Shown here: piece by piece, positions 7,529 to 15,727 of the stretch | Numbering within the stretch: the stretch's first letter is position 1 | Layout: every line of letters starts with the position of its first letter | NCBI GenBank assembly: GCA_017407515.1 | Contig: JAFQWH010000046.1 | Span: 1 to 41,165, forward strand | Length of the DNA: 41,165 nucleotides | From: Clostridia bacterium | Lineage (GTDB): Bacteria; Bacillota; Clostridia; UBA1381; UBA9506 | Reading direction: 5' to 3' | Made by a program: the position numbers and the translations under genes | Notes under the pieces: generated by a model | The model's input: the letters and a program-made list of their open reading frames with translations, nothing else | Database searches by the model: none | Told to the model about the DNA's origin: nothing

Positions 7529-8053
7529 ATGGTCACCATAGCAATTACCGAGGCAGACAGCACTATTTCCGACCTGTTGAAAACCACACTGGCATCTAAA
7601 GGACAACGCCTGAGCCGAAGCACCAAAAACACAGATGCGGACTATTTGCTTTTGCCAAAGGATACACATAAAAACTGTGACATTCTTCTTTTGCATGAAC
7701 CAAGACCCTCCCAGAAAACGCAGGCTGATTACATTACTATTTTAAATGCCGATGCAAACAATGCCACTTTGCCTTATGAAACATCTCTTGTCATAACCTA
7801 CGGTTTAAATCCTCTGGCAACCGTAACTGCTTCCAGCCTGCCGCCGGATTCGGAACAAACCCACTTTCTCTGCTGTTTACAGCGTTCCATTGTCACCCTC
7901 AAGGGAAAAGTGATTGAACCTCAGGAATTCCCCGTGGTTCTGCCAAAAGCCATAACGGATATTCCGGCTGCTATGGGCTTTGTCTCTTTGGGGTTAACTC
8001 TTTCTTTTGCCCCTGAAGATTTTCGTACTTGCTTTTTGCCGTTTATGCTTTGA
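7529..8053 (+). CDS. Small uncharacterised protein with degenerate Mur-ligase-like pattern
   Basis: A 174-residue protein that I cannot assign to a named family. Three segments fall in the order seen in Mur ligases: IAITEADSTISDLLKTTLAS at residues 4-23, where ligases have a GTNGKT-type P-loop; VITYGLNPLATVTASSL at about 88-104; and VVLPKAITDIPAAMGFVSLG at about 134-153, where ligases have a conserved P...HN..NALAA block. The glycine-rich GxxGKT nucleotide loop is absent (EADST instead), and the central catalytic part is missing. It is therefore unlikely to bind ATP as a ligase does. GGGAG lies 8 bases before the ATG at 7529. It is divergent from the sipL-like gene. Confidence 0.55.
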   Translation: MVTIAITEADSTISDLLKTTLASKGQRLSRSTKNTDADYLLLPKDTHKNCDILLLHEPRPSQKTQADYITILNADANNATLPYETSLVITYGLNPLATVTASSLPPDSEQTHFLCCLQRSIVTLKGKVIEPQEFPVVLPKAITDIPAAMGFVSLGLTLSFAPEDFRTCFLPFML

Positions 8054-8126
8054 AAGACAGGATTTCAGGCTCCGTTTTTACCATGATTTTGTTGTGAAAA
8101 AAATGTCAATTTATTTAATTTAACTA

Positions 8127-8155
8127 TTGATTTTGCCTGGCACTTTTGATACAAT
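8127..8155 (+). promoter_or_regulatory. Sigma-A type promoter of fba
   Basis: TTGATT at 8127-8132, 17-base spacer, TACAAT at 8150-8155. It lies 32 bases before the fba start codon, leaving a leader of roughly 25 bases. Confidence 0.8.
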
Positions 8156-8187
8156 AGATATGATAAAAATTTAAGGAGTTGAACCAA

Positions 8188-9123
8188 ATGGCATTAGTAA
8201 CAAGTAAGGAAATGTTCCAGAAGGCATACGACGGCGGCTATGCTATCGGTGCTTTTAACGTAAACAACATGGAAATCATTCAGGGTATTACTGAAGCAGC
8301 TAAAGAAGTTAGTGCTCCCCTGATTCTGCAGGTTTCCGCAGGTGCAAGAAAATACGCTAACCACACTTACCTGGTAAAACTGGTTGAGGCAGCTTTAATT
8401 GAAACTGACCTGCCCATCTGTCTGCACCTTGACCATGGTGACAGCTTTGAACTGTGTAAGTCTTGTATCGACGGTGGTTTTACCTCCGTTATGATCGACG
8501 GTTCTCACCACTCTTTTGAAGACAACATCGAACTGACCAAGAAGGTTGTTGAATACGCTCACGAACGCGGCGTTGTTGTTGAAGGTGAATTAGGCCGTTT
8601 AGCAGGTATTGAAGATGACGTTAACGTTTCTGACGAAGATGCTTCTTATACCCGTCCTTCTGAAGTTGAAGAGTTCGTTACCCGTACCGGTGTTGACTCT
8701 TTGGCTATCGCTATCGGTACAAGCCACGGTGCTTACAAATTCAAGCCCGGTCAGAAACCCCAGCTGCGTTTCGACATCTTAAAAGAAGTTGAAAAACGTC
8801 TGCCTAACTTCCCCATCGTTCTGCACGGTGCAAGCAGCGTTATCCCCGAATTTGTTGACATGATCAACGCTAACGGCGGTAACATGCCTGATGCAATCGG
8901 TATCCCTGAAGATATGCTACGTGAAGCCGCAAAATCTGCAGTATGTAAGATCAACATCGACTCTGACCTGCGTCTGGCTATGACCGGTTCTATCCGTAAG
9001 TACATGGCTGAAAATCCTGCACACTTTGACCCCAGACAGTATCTGTCTCCGGCTCGTGCAGCTATCAAAGAGCTGGTTAAGAACAAGCTGATCAACGTTT
9101 TAGGTTGCGACGGCAAAGCGTGA
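8188..9123 (+). CDS. fba: Class II fructose-1,6-bisphosphate aldolase
   Basis: This zinc enzyme interconverts fructose 1,6-bisphosphate with dihydroxyacetone phosphate and glyceraldehyde 3-phosphate in glycolysis and gluconeogenesis. It has 311 residues from the ATG at 8188, with AAGGAG at 8173-8178; an earlier in-frame TTG at 8179 overlaps that site and is rejected. Visible signatures are the LHLDHGD metal/catalytic block, GELGRLAGIEDDV, the AIGTSHGAYKF block with its zinc-binding histidine, LHGASSV and KINIDSDLR. Codon use is strongly biased to GTT, CTG and GAA, as in highly expressed genes. It has its own promoter and terminator. Confidence 0.96.
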   Translation: MALVTSKEMFQKAYDGGYAIGAFNVNNMEIIQGITEAAKEVSAPLILQVSAGARKYANHTYLVKLVEAALIETDLPICLHLDHGDSFELCKSCIDGGFTSVMIDGSHHSFEDNIELTKKVVEYAHERGVVVEGELGRLAGIEDDVNVSDEDASYTRPSEVEEFVTRTGVDSLAIAIGTSHGAYKFKPGQKPQLRFDILKEVEKRLPNFPIVLHGASSVIPEFVDMINANGGNMPDAIGIPEDMLREAAKSAVCKINIDSDLRLAMTGSIRKYMAENPAHFDPRQYLSPARAAIKELVKNKLINVLGCDGKA

Positions 9124-9149
9124 GTCTGACCCATTGCTGCTAAAAAAGT

Positions 9150-9190
9150 ACATATGCGGGCGATGCACAGTCGCCCGCTTTATTTTTCTT
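9150..9190 (+). terminator. Terminator of fba
   Basis: GCGGGCGA (9156-9163) pairs with TCGCCCGC (9171-9178) around a 7-base loop, followed by TTTATTTTTCTT. It lies between fba and the transporter start. Confidence 0.88.
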
Positions 9191-9205
9191 AAAGGAGGTT
9201 TTTCC

Positions 9206-10570
9206 TTGAAACAAGAAAGAGAACAGTTCGGTTCCCGCTTGGGTTTTATTTTACTTTCCGCAGGTTGTGCCATAGGTCTTGGTAATGTCTGGCGGTTTCC
9301 CTATATTGCCGGAGAATACGGCGGTGCCGCTTTCATCTTAATTTATCTATTGTTTTTACTGATTTTCGGTATTCCTATTATGACTGTTGAGTTTGCCGTT
9401 GGTCGTGGCAGCGGAAAAAGCATCGCTAAATCCTTTAACGAGTTAGAACCCGAAGGCACCAAATGGCACTGGTACAGTCCCATTGCTATCGCCGGGAACT
9501 ACCTACTCATGATGTTTTATACCGTTATTACCGGCTGGATGTTTATTTACTTTATAAAAATGCTCGCCGGTGACTTTGTAGGCAATTCCGCTCAGCAAAT
9601 TTCTGAGCAGTTTACGGCTATGGCCGGGAATCCCGGACTTCTAATCGGGTTTATGGTTCTGTCTGTCGTAATCGGTTTTGGTATTTGCTCACTTGGTCTA
9701 AAGGGCGGCGTTGAAAAAATCTCGAAAGTCATGATGCTGGCACTGCTTGCCATTATTGTTATCTTAGCGATCCGGGTGGTAATGCTCCCCGGTGCTTCCG
9801 AGGGACTTCGGTATTACCTCGTCCCCGACTTTGGAAAAATGGCAGAAAAAGGTATTGGCGAAGTCATTATGGCGGCCATGGGACAGGCATTTTTTACTCT
9901 TTCCATCGGCATGGGCTCTATGGCTGTATTTGGAAGCTATATCAGCAAAAAACGTCGGCTTATGGGCGAAAGCATCACCATCGCAATTTTAGATACCTTT
10001 GTTGCTATTATGGCAGGCCTCATCGTCATTCCCGCCTGCTTTGCCTTCGGGATTCAGCCCGACGCAGGACCGAGCCTAATTTTTGAGACTCTGCCAAACG
10101 TTTTTAATGCTATGGCAGGCGGCAGATTCTGGGGTACTTGTTTCTTCTTATTTATGATTTTCGCCGCTATGTCAACTTTGATTGCTGTGTTTGAAAACAT
10201 TATTTCTTACAGCATGGACCGTTGGGGCATGAGCCGCAGAAAAGCCTGCCTGTTAAACTGCATCCTGGTGATTCTGCTGTCTGTTCCCTGTGCATTGGGT
10301 TTTAATCTTTTATCCGGTTTTGAGCCGTTGGGAAGCGGTACAACGGTTTTAGATTTAGAAGACTTTATCGTCAGCAATAACATTCTGCCCCTAGGCTCTT
10401 TGGTTTACGTTCTGTTTGCCACAAGCAAAAAGTACGGCTGGGGCTGGAACAACTTTTTAGAGGAAGCCAATACAGGAAAAGGCACAAAATTCCCTAAATG
10501 GCTGAAGGTATATGTAAAATACATTCTGCCCCTTATTATACTGTTTCTTTGGATACAGAGTTATCTGTAA
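9206..10570 (+). CDS. Sodium-dependent transporter, neurotransmitter:sodium symporter (NSS) family
   Basis: NSS proteins (LeuT, MhsT type) take up amino acids or related amines using the sodium gradient. The start is the TTG at 9206, 7 bases after AAAGGAGG; the frame is open further upstream, but that part covers the fba terminator. The product has 454 residues. GFILLSAGCAIGLGNVWRFP at about residues 13-32 is the NSS TM1 signature with the unwound substrate and sodium site. About eleven hydrophobic segments follow, matching bacterial NSS members that lack TM12. Substrate cannot be read from the sequence. An SSS-family transporter follows after 21 bases, so both are probably in one transcript. 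Confidence 0.9.
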   Translation: MKQEREQFGSRLGFILLSAGCAIGLGNVWRFPYIAGEYGGAAFILIYLLFLLIFGIPIMTVEFAVGRGSGKSIAKSFNELEPEGTKWHWYSPIAIAGNYLLMMFYTVITGWMFIYFIKMLAGDFVGNSAQQISEQFTAMAGNPGLLIGFMVLSVVIGFGICSLGLKGGVEKISKVMMLALLAIIVILAIRVVMLPGASEGLRYYLVPDFGKMAEKGIGEVIMAAMGQAFFTLSIGMGSMAVFGSYISKKRRLMGESITIAILDTFVAIMAGLIVIPACFAFGIQPDAGPSLIFETLPNVFNAMAGGRFWGTCFFLFMIFAAMSTLIAVFENIISYSMDRWGMSRRKACLLNCILVILLSVPCALGFNLLSGFEPLGSGTTVLDLEDFIVSNNILPLGSLVYVLFATSKKYGWGWNNFLEEANTGKGTKFPKWLKVYVKYILPLIILFLWIQSYL

Positions 10571-10591
10571 ACTATAAAAAGGAGAACTTAG

Positions 10592-11959
10592 ATGACTATA
10601 CAACATATGATTGGTCTTACTGTAACGCTGGTTGCCATTGTTGCCCTCAGTATCTACTCCGGCAAGGCAGTTAAAAAAAATAAAGAAGCAAATTCCTGGA
10701 TTGTTGCCGGGGTTATTATGGGCACGTTAGTGGGTGGTTCTTCAACAGTTGGAACAGCTCAGCTCGCTTATAACTACGGTATGAGTGCCTGGTGGTGGAC
10801 TTTAGGTGCCGGCATCGCCTGCCTTATTTTGGCAGTGATGTACGTAAAACCCCTGCGGAAAAGCGGGTCTAGCACCCTTCTTTCTATTATCAGTACCGAG
10901 TATGGTACAAAAACCGGGTTTTTGGCATCGGTTCTGTCCTCCTTGGGAAGTTTTATTAACATCATCTCCCAGCTAATTGCGGCAACCGCAATCATTGCCG
11001 TGGTGTTCCCAAAGCTTTCGTTAGCCCTGTCTCTTTTTATTTCTGCAATTTTTATGACCCTGTATATCATTTTCGGAGGCACAAAAGGCAGCGGCATGGT
11101 GGGTATTTTAAAAATGGTGCTTTTATATGTCGCAATGATGGCATGCGGCATCATGGTCTTATGTTTTTCCGGTGGTTTTTCCGGTTTTTTAGGAATTGTA
11201 GAACGTATTGAAAATCCCGAAAACGTTCCCTTTTTCAGTTTGTTTGCCCGAGGCATCGGTACAGATTTAGGTGCTTGTTTTTCTCTGATTGTGGGCGTTA
11301 TCGCCACCCAGAGCTATGCCCAGGGAATTTTCGCTGCTAAAAGCACCAAGGAGGCCAAAAAAGGTGCACTCCTCAGTGCCCTGCTGGTCCCCCCCGTGGG
11401 TATCGGCGGTATCTTAGTAGGGCTTTATATGCGTAGCGTTCACCCGGGTATTGTGGCAAAAACAGCACTGACAATGTTTGTTACGGAATATATGCCGCCT
11501 CTCTTTTCCGGTGTGGTACTGGCTACACTGTTCATTGCCGTTTTAGGAACCGGTGCAGGACTTGCCTTGGGGATTGCAACCGTTCTGAGAAACGATGTAA
11601 TTCCTACCCTGACCCGCAAAAATCCCGGCGGCGTTACCACGGAAAGAATTCTCATTGTGGCAATTTTGTTTTCTGCTTGTCTTTTGTCCATGGGACCCTT
11701 GGGCGATACCATTTTAAACTTTGCTTTTATGTCCATGGGGCTTCGGGGTGCCACGATTTTTGTGCCCCTTTGTTGTGCCTTTTGGTATTCCGGCAAAGTC
11801 GACCGGCGGTATGCTTTTTCAGCCATCATCTTAGGCCCCGTACTGGTTTTAATCTTTGGGGTATGGAAGGTACTACCCTTTGACCCGCTGTTTATCGGAA
11901 TTTTTGCTTCCTGCATAATTTCCTTAGCCGGTATCCGAAAAACACCGCAACATACATAA
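10592..11959 (+). CDS. Sodium:solute symporter (SSS) family transporter
   Basis: A 455-residue membrane protein with about 12-13 hydrophobic segments. The N-terminal SIYSGKAVKKNKEANSWIVAG, then LVGGSSTVGTAQLAYNYGMS and AWWWTLGAG, follow the SSS pattern (PutP, PanF, SglT type), with the broken TM1 region carrying the sodium site. Family members import sugars, amino acids, pantothenate or organic acids; the substrate is not readable here. An AAGGAGA site precedes the ATG at 10592, and it lies 21 bases behind the NSS gene. Two unrelated sodium-coupled carriers in one unit suggests joint uptake of related compounds, which is inference. Confidence 0.88.
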   Translation: MTIQHMIGLTVTLVAIVALSIYSGKAVKKNKEANSWIVAGVIMGTLVGGSSTVGTAQLAYNYGMSAWWWTLGAGIACLILAVMYVKPLRKSGSSTLLSIISTEYGTKTGFLASVLSSLGSFINIISQLIAATAIIAVVFPKLSLALSLFISAIFMTLYIIFGGTKGSGMVGILKMVLLYVAMMACGIMVLCFSGGFSGFLGIVERIENPENVPFFSLFARGIGTDLGACFSLIVGVIATQSYAQGIFAAKSTKEAKKGALLSALLVPPVGIGGILVGLYMRSVHPGIVAKTALTMFVTEYMPPLFSGVVLATLFIAVLGTGAGLALGIATVLRNDVIPTLTRKNPGGVTTERILIVAILFSACLLSMGPLGDTILNFAFMSMGLRGATIFVPLCCAFWYSGKVDRRYAFSAIILGPVLVLIFGVWKVLPFDPLFIGIFASCIISLAGIRKTPQHT

Positions 11960-11961
11960 AC

Positions 11962-11998
11962 AAAAAAAGAAGCAGTCGCATGACTGCTTCTTTTTTTA
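11962..11998. terminator. Bidirectional intrinsic terminator
   Basis: Perfect 9-bp stem GAAGCAGTC (11969-11977) with GACTGCTTC (11982-11990), seven A on the left and seven T on the right. It ends the SSS gene and the convergent subtilase gene. Confidence 0.93.
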
Positions 11999-13333
11999 CT
12001 ATCTGCGGCTTGCTCCCAACGGTTGCACAACAGAAAGGTTTTTCCACGCCATAAAACAAGGCTTGCCACTTTGACAGGTGTTTTCATAGGTAAAGGTCTT
12101 CCCCGCCTTGATGGTTTCTGTTTGAACCCTTGGGGCAGACAGGAGATTGTCTTCACCGTCGTAGCAAGCAAAAATACACGAAACCACCACATCACTCTGC
12201 GAGTTATTATAAAAGACTGCATCAGTTCTTGACCCATTCTGCAAAATGGGTGAAATATAAATGGTTTCCCCCTCCATCAGCTCTTTGACTGCCGCCTCGC
12301 AATCAAGTAGCCCATAACCGTAATAATTGTCCCGACCGGTAGCTCCTAAATCCGTTGCTGTGTTTTGAAGCAGGGCTTTAAACTCTGCTGTTGTCATGTC
12401 CGGATTCATAGACCTTGCAATAGCCGCCAACGCGGTTACATGCGGTGCCGCAAAGGAGGTGCCGGAATCTCCGGTATATCCCTCTATCGCTGTGCTGACA
12501 ACACCCGCACCGGGTGCTACCACAAAAACGCTTTCATTGTACTGAGAAAAGAAGCAATGAGAATTGCTTTGGTCAACTGCACCAACACCAACAGCGTCTG
12601 TGCAAGCAGCAGGATAGTGCAAAAGAGTATCTCCGTCATTTCCTACAGCCGCAACCACTAAAGTGCCTAAGCTAGAGGCATTGCTGACATATTGATTCAT
12701 AGTGGCAATAACTTCTGCCCTCTCTGCCTCGGACAGTTCCTCAAGTTCCCTGCCAAAACCGAAGCTCATGTTAATAACATCAACATCACAGGTGACAACC
12801 GCATCGTAAATCGCCGCCAAAATGTATTGTAGATCTGTCGTGCTACCCTCAAAACACTTTAAGGGCAGAATCTTGCACTGGTCTGCACCGGCAGCAATAA
12901 TACCGCTGACAAAAGTTCCATGTCCTGCGTGATCTGTAACATCACTGGAATTTGCTATGTAATTATACCCCGGCAGAACCCGACCCTCTAAAACGCCGAT
13001 TTCCTGTATGCCGGAGTCTATCACAGCCACCGTAACACCGTTGCCCCGACAACCGATGCTTTGAGGAAACGCGACCTTAATCGCTTCCTGATTCCAGGCG
13101 GTCTCATAAAGCGTTACCGGAAGATTGGGGATATATTTTGTCACAACGCCGGCTTCCAAACATTCTTGAAGTTCTGTTTCACCCATGGTATAAAACCCGT
13201 CGCCCTGGGTTTTTATTTCCGCTGAAAACGTTTGAATAGAATCGTCAAGCCAAACCAGGTAACTTTCTTCCGCGTAAGCGTTTATGCCCAAAAGCATCAA
13301 AAAAACAAAACTGAAAAATAAGATTTTTTTCAC
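11999..13333 (-). CDS. Secreted subtilisin-like serine protease (S8 family)
   Basis: The start is a GTG at 13333, preceded by GAGGTG; it gives 444 residues beginning with a clear signal peptide, KKILFFSFVFLMLLGINAYA, so the enzyme is exported. The catalytic triad is complete: Asp106 in VAVIDSGI, His138 in DHAGHGT, Ser293 in GTSFAAPHV. The oxyanion Asn232 in AAVGNDGD is also present. Residues 22-90 look like a short propeptide. A C-terminal beta-type domain of about 100 residues ends the protein. It is the last gene of a close-packed unit, 10 bases after glycerate kinase, with no obvious functional link to those enzymes. The stop is TAG. Confidence 0.92.
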   Translation of the reverse strand: MKKILFFSFVFLMLLGINAYAEESYLVWLDDSIQTFSAEIKTQGDGFYTMGETELQECLEAGVVTKYIPNLPVTLYETAWNQEAIKVAFPQSIGCRGNGVTVAVIDSGIQEIGVLEGRVLPGYNYIANSSDVTDHAGHGTFVSGIIAAGADQCKILPLKCFEGSTTDLQYILAAIYDAVVTCDVDVINMSFGFGRELEELSEAERAEVIATMNQYVSNASSLGTLVVAAVGNDGDTLLHYPAACTDAVGVGAVDQSNSHCFFSQYNESVFVVAPGAGVVSTAIEGYTGDSGTSFAAPHVTALAAIARSMNPDMTTAEFKALLQNTATDLGATGRDNYYGYGLLDCEAAVKELMEGETIYISPILQNGSRTDAVFYNNSQSDVVVSCIFACYDGEDNLLSAPRVQTETIKAGKTFTYENTCQSGKPCFMAWKNLSVVQPLGASRR

Positions 13334-13343
13334 AAAAATCACC

Positions 13344-14483
13344 TCAATATTGTGTAAGATGAATGATTCTGAAAATCTGCTCCGTGGTATCTGCCATGTT
13401 GCGATAGGCATTTTCTGTATCCATCGCTTCTTCTAAAGAACACACCCGCCGCAGGACAGGGAAAAAGGCATCAATTCCGTGTTGGTTGCAAACTCCTGCA
13501 TCTTCTGTTACCGCACCGGCCAGACCAATGACGGGAATCCCGTATTTCTTTGCTATGGCCGCAACGCCGGAGGGGGCTTTGCCCATAACTGTCTGAGAAT
13601 CCAGCCGGCCCTCACCGGTCAGGACAAAATCAGCACCTTTAACGTAGCTTTCCAAGCGGGTTTCTTCCAGAACCAGGTCAATCCCCGGCTGTAAGCGGCC
13701 ACCCAAAAAGGTTAAAAAGGCAAACCCCAGCCCGCCTGCCGCACCGGCACCGGGCGTATCCGGATTTGCTGCCGGGTTAACTGTTTTTGAAAGGGTTGCA
13801 TAATCCGCAAGCCAACGGTCCATATCTTCAATCATCTGCTTTGTTGCACCCTTTTGAGGTCCGAAAACGCTGCTGCAGCCGTTTTTACCGCATAAGGGAT
13901 TAACCACATCGCAGGCAATGTAAAACTCACATTCAGAAAGAATCGGCAAGGCATTTTCGCCGGTCATTGAAACAAGCTCTGAAAGTCCCTTTGCCCCCGG
14001 TGCTACCGGTTCCCCTTTTTCGTTCAGCAGATCAAACCCCAAAGCCTGAAGCATTCCAACGCCACCGTCATTGGTAGCACTGCCGCCAATTCCGATAATA
14101 AAGCGACGACAACCTTTTTTCGCAGCATCAGCAATCATTTCTCCAACGCCGTAAGTGGTTGTCAAAAGAGGGTTTCTGTCTGCCTCCGGCACCAGGGTGA
14201 TACCGCTTGCCGCTGACATTTCCATAATGGCAGTGTTGTCCCCTACGACACCGTAAACCGCCGTAGTAGGCTCTCCTAAAGGCCCTGTCACAACAACCCT
14301 CTCAGGTCTTGCACCCATACCCTCGATTAAAGCATCTACCGTCCCCTCACCGCCATCGGCAATCGGCCGAATGATAACCTCTGCCTCAGGGTACACCCGA
14401 CGGATTCCCTCGCCTGCCGCCTTGCCTGCCTCCATAGAGGAAAGGCTGCCTTTAAATGAATCAATCGCAATTACAACTTTCAA
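13344..14483 (-). CDS. Glycerate kinase (GlxK/GarK type)
   Basis: This enzyme phosphorylates D-glycerate with ATP to 2- or 3-phosphoglycerate, feeding serine, glyoxylate or sugar-acid breakdown into glycolysis. It has 379 residues, the family length. MKVVIAIDSFKGSLSSMEAG at the start, PIADGGEGTVDAL (about 41-53), GIGGSATNDGGVGMLQALGF (about 121-140) and GEGRLDSQTVMGKAP (about 288-302) are the conserved blocks. The start is TTG at 14483, with GAGGTGA partly overlapping the stop of the upstream gene; the gap to that gene is 9 bases. No glycerate-producing genes are adjacent. Confidence 0.93.
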   Translation of the reverse strand: MKVVIAIDSFKGSLSSMEAGKAAGEGIRRVYPEAEVIIRPIADGGEGTVDALIEGMGARPERVVVTGPLGEPTTAVYGVVGDNTAIMEMSAASGITLVPEADRNPLLTTTYGVGEMIADAAKKGCRRFIIGIGGSATNDGGVGMLQALGFDLLNEKGEPVAPGAKGLSELVSMTGENALPILSECEFYIACDVVNPLCGKNGCSSVFGPQKGATKQMIEDMDRWLADYATLSKTVNPAANPDTPGAGAAGGLGFAFLTFLGGRLQPGIDLVLEETRLESYVKGADFVLTGEGRLDSQTVMGKAPSGVAAIAKKYGIPVIGLAGAVTEDAGVCNQHGIDAFFPVLRRVCSLEEAMDTENAYRNMADTTEQIFRIIHLTQY

Positions 14484-14492
14484 ACTATCACC

Positions 14493-15302
14493 TCAAACAT
14501 TCGTCATTACATCGTCTGTTTTGTATAGTGCTTCATCTAAGGGCAGGTTATTATCTAATAGCTCTCTGCCCCCGCTATTGCGGTAAATCAGCTCCACTAC
14601 TGCTTTCATGGTTCTTGCACGGCACAGCTGAGCCGGAGCGTTCCCAATCTGGCCGTCTAAAACAGCACCGTGATACCTGAACGCCGATTCAAATTTCCCG
14701 AAATTTTCTGAAACATCGGGAATGGTTTCTTCATCAAACCAGTAAAGCTGCCTTTGTTCTTTCCTGCCGTCTTGGTGGATAACGGTTCTTTCCACCATGG
14801 TTTCCGTCAGCCGGTTCGGAACGCAAAGCATCTCCTCAACACAGTGGATAAAGGTGCTTTTCTCATGGCCTACGCCAATTAACAGCACATAGCCGTCCTC
14901 ATCATACAGCTTGCCCAGGCACCCTTTCGGGCTGGTAGGGCTTTGAGCAGTACTTTCATCTTTTGCAAAGGCTTCCGCTTTCTTCCTGTCACCAAACACC
15001 GCCATAGAGTGAGTCGGGTGCAGGGTTCGCAAAGCCTCCGGGTGCTTTGCCGCAAGTCTTGGAAAAACGCCCAGGCAGCTTTCCGCTTTGCGTAAGTCAT
15101 AAACTTCGCTGTCCCAGGTGTGAGTGGGTATGCAAAGGAGTCCCCCCCGGTCCGTAAAAAACTCAATCAACGCAGAAAGCAAAGTCTCTCCTCCACCGTC
15201 TATATCACCGACAGCACGCAGAGAGGTATGCACCATAACAATTCTGCCCTTTGCCATATGAAACTTTTCTAACTGCTTTAAAAGCTCTGTTTTTGAAATC
15301 AT
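14493..15302 (-). CDS. AAC(3)/YokD-family N-acetyltransferase
   Basis: A 269-residue protein of the aminoglycoside 3-N-acetyltransferase fold, unrelated to GNAT enzymes. VMVHTSLRAVGDIDGGGETL (about residues 23-42) and TLHPTHSMAVFG (about 92-103) are family hallmarks; GYVLLIGVGHEKSTFIHCVE (about 136-155) carries the conserved CoA/substrate region. Most chromosomal members such as YokD have unknown natural substrates, so this should not be read as a resistance gene. It overlaps the GtrA gene by 4 bases (ATGA) and is followed 9 bases later by glycerate kinase, so it lies within an operon. Confidence 0.87.
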   Translation of the reverse strand: MISKTELLKQLEKFHMAKGRIVMVHTSLRAVGDIDGGGETLLSALIEFFTDRGGLLCIPTHTWDSEVYDLRKAESCLGVFPRLAAKHPEALRTLHPTHSMAVFGDRKKAEAFAKDESTAQSPTSPKGCLGKLYDEDGYVLLIGVGHEKSTFIHCVEEMLCVPNRLTETMVERTVIHQDGRKEQRQLYWFDEETIPDVSENFGKFESAFRYHGAVLDGQIGNAPAQLCRARTMKAVVELIYRNSGGRELLDNNLPLDEALYKTDDVMTNV

Positions 15303-15727
15303 AACAGGGTTTGTCCTTCTTGCTTGCTCTTTGTCGTCAAAGTGTCTTCCTGGTTTTTATAAACGAAAAACTTACAGAACAAAAACTCTAACACAAAGTT
15401 AGAAAGCATCGTCGTAATTAAAATAACGTAATCGTTAATGCCGGCTGTTTCCGCTAAATGCCCCAACCAGGTAGAAAGGGGCGTAAAAACCGCGTAAAAC
15501 CCGAACAGTTTTGCCATGGCAACAGGAACATTAGCCGCAGATTTAAAGGTATACCGCCGGTTAAAGGTAAAGTTCCAAAGAATGGATAACACCAAAGAGA
15601 CTAAATATGCCGGCCAGTACCGCCAACGAAAAAGCTCATTAAACAACGTAAAAGAGCCTATCTGAATAACGCCGGCAGAGATGGAAAACAGTGTAAATTT
15701 AATGATCTGTAATATCGGTTTTTTCAT
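15299..15727 (-). CDS. GtrA family membrane protein
   Basis: A 142-residue protein with four hydrophobic segments: about residues 10-30, 38-56, 72-92 and 104-122. The pattern LSILWNFTFNRRYTFKSA between segments 2 and 3 is the GtrA signature. GtrA-like proteins are thought to move polyprenyl-linked sugars or otherwise help in cell-surface polysaccharide synthesis. The start ATG at 15727 lies 29 bases inside the end of the upstream oxidoreductase gene, with GAGG 6 bases upstream, and its stop overlaps the AAC(3)-like start by 4 bases. Translational coupling is likely. Confidence 0.87.
   Translation of the reverse strand: MKKPILQIIKFTLFSISAGVIQIGSFTLFNELFRWRYWPAYLVSLVLSILWNFTFNRRYTFKSAANVPVAMAKLFGFYAVFTPLSTWLGHLAETAGINDYVILITTMLSNFVLEFLFCKFFVYKNQEDTLTTKSKQEGQTLL

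Noticed and set aside
9134-9205. Longer N-terminus of the NSS transporter starting at 9134
   Set aside because: It would translate through the fba terminator hairpin, and the AAAGGAGG site points to the TTG at 9206.
14493-15302. Aminoglycoside resistance gene
   Set aside because: Family fold only; no mobile context, and YokD-like homologues are common chromosomal genes without a shown resistance role.
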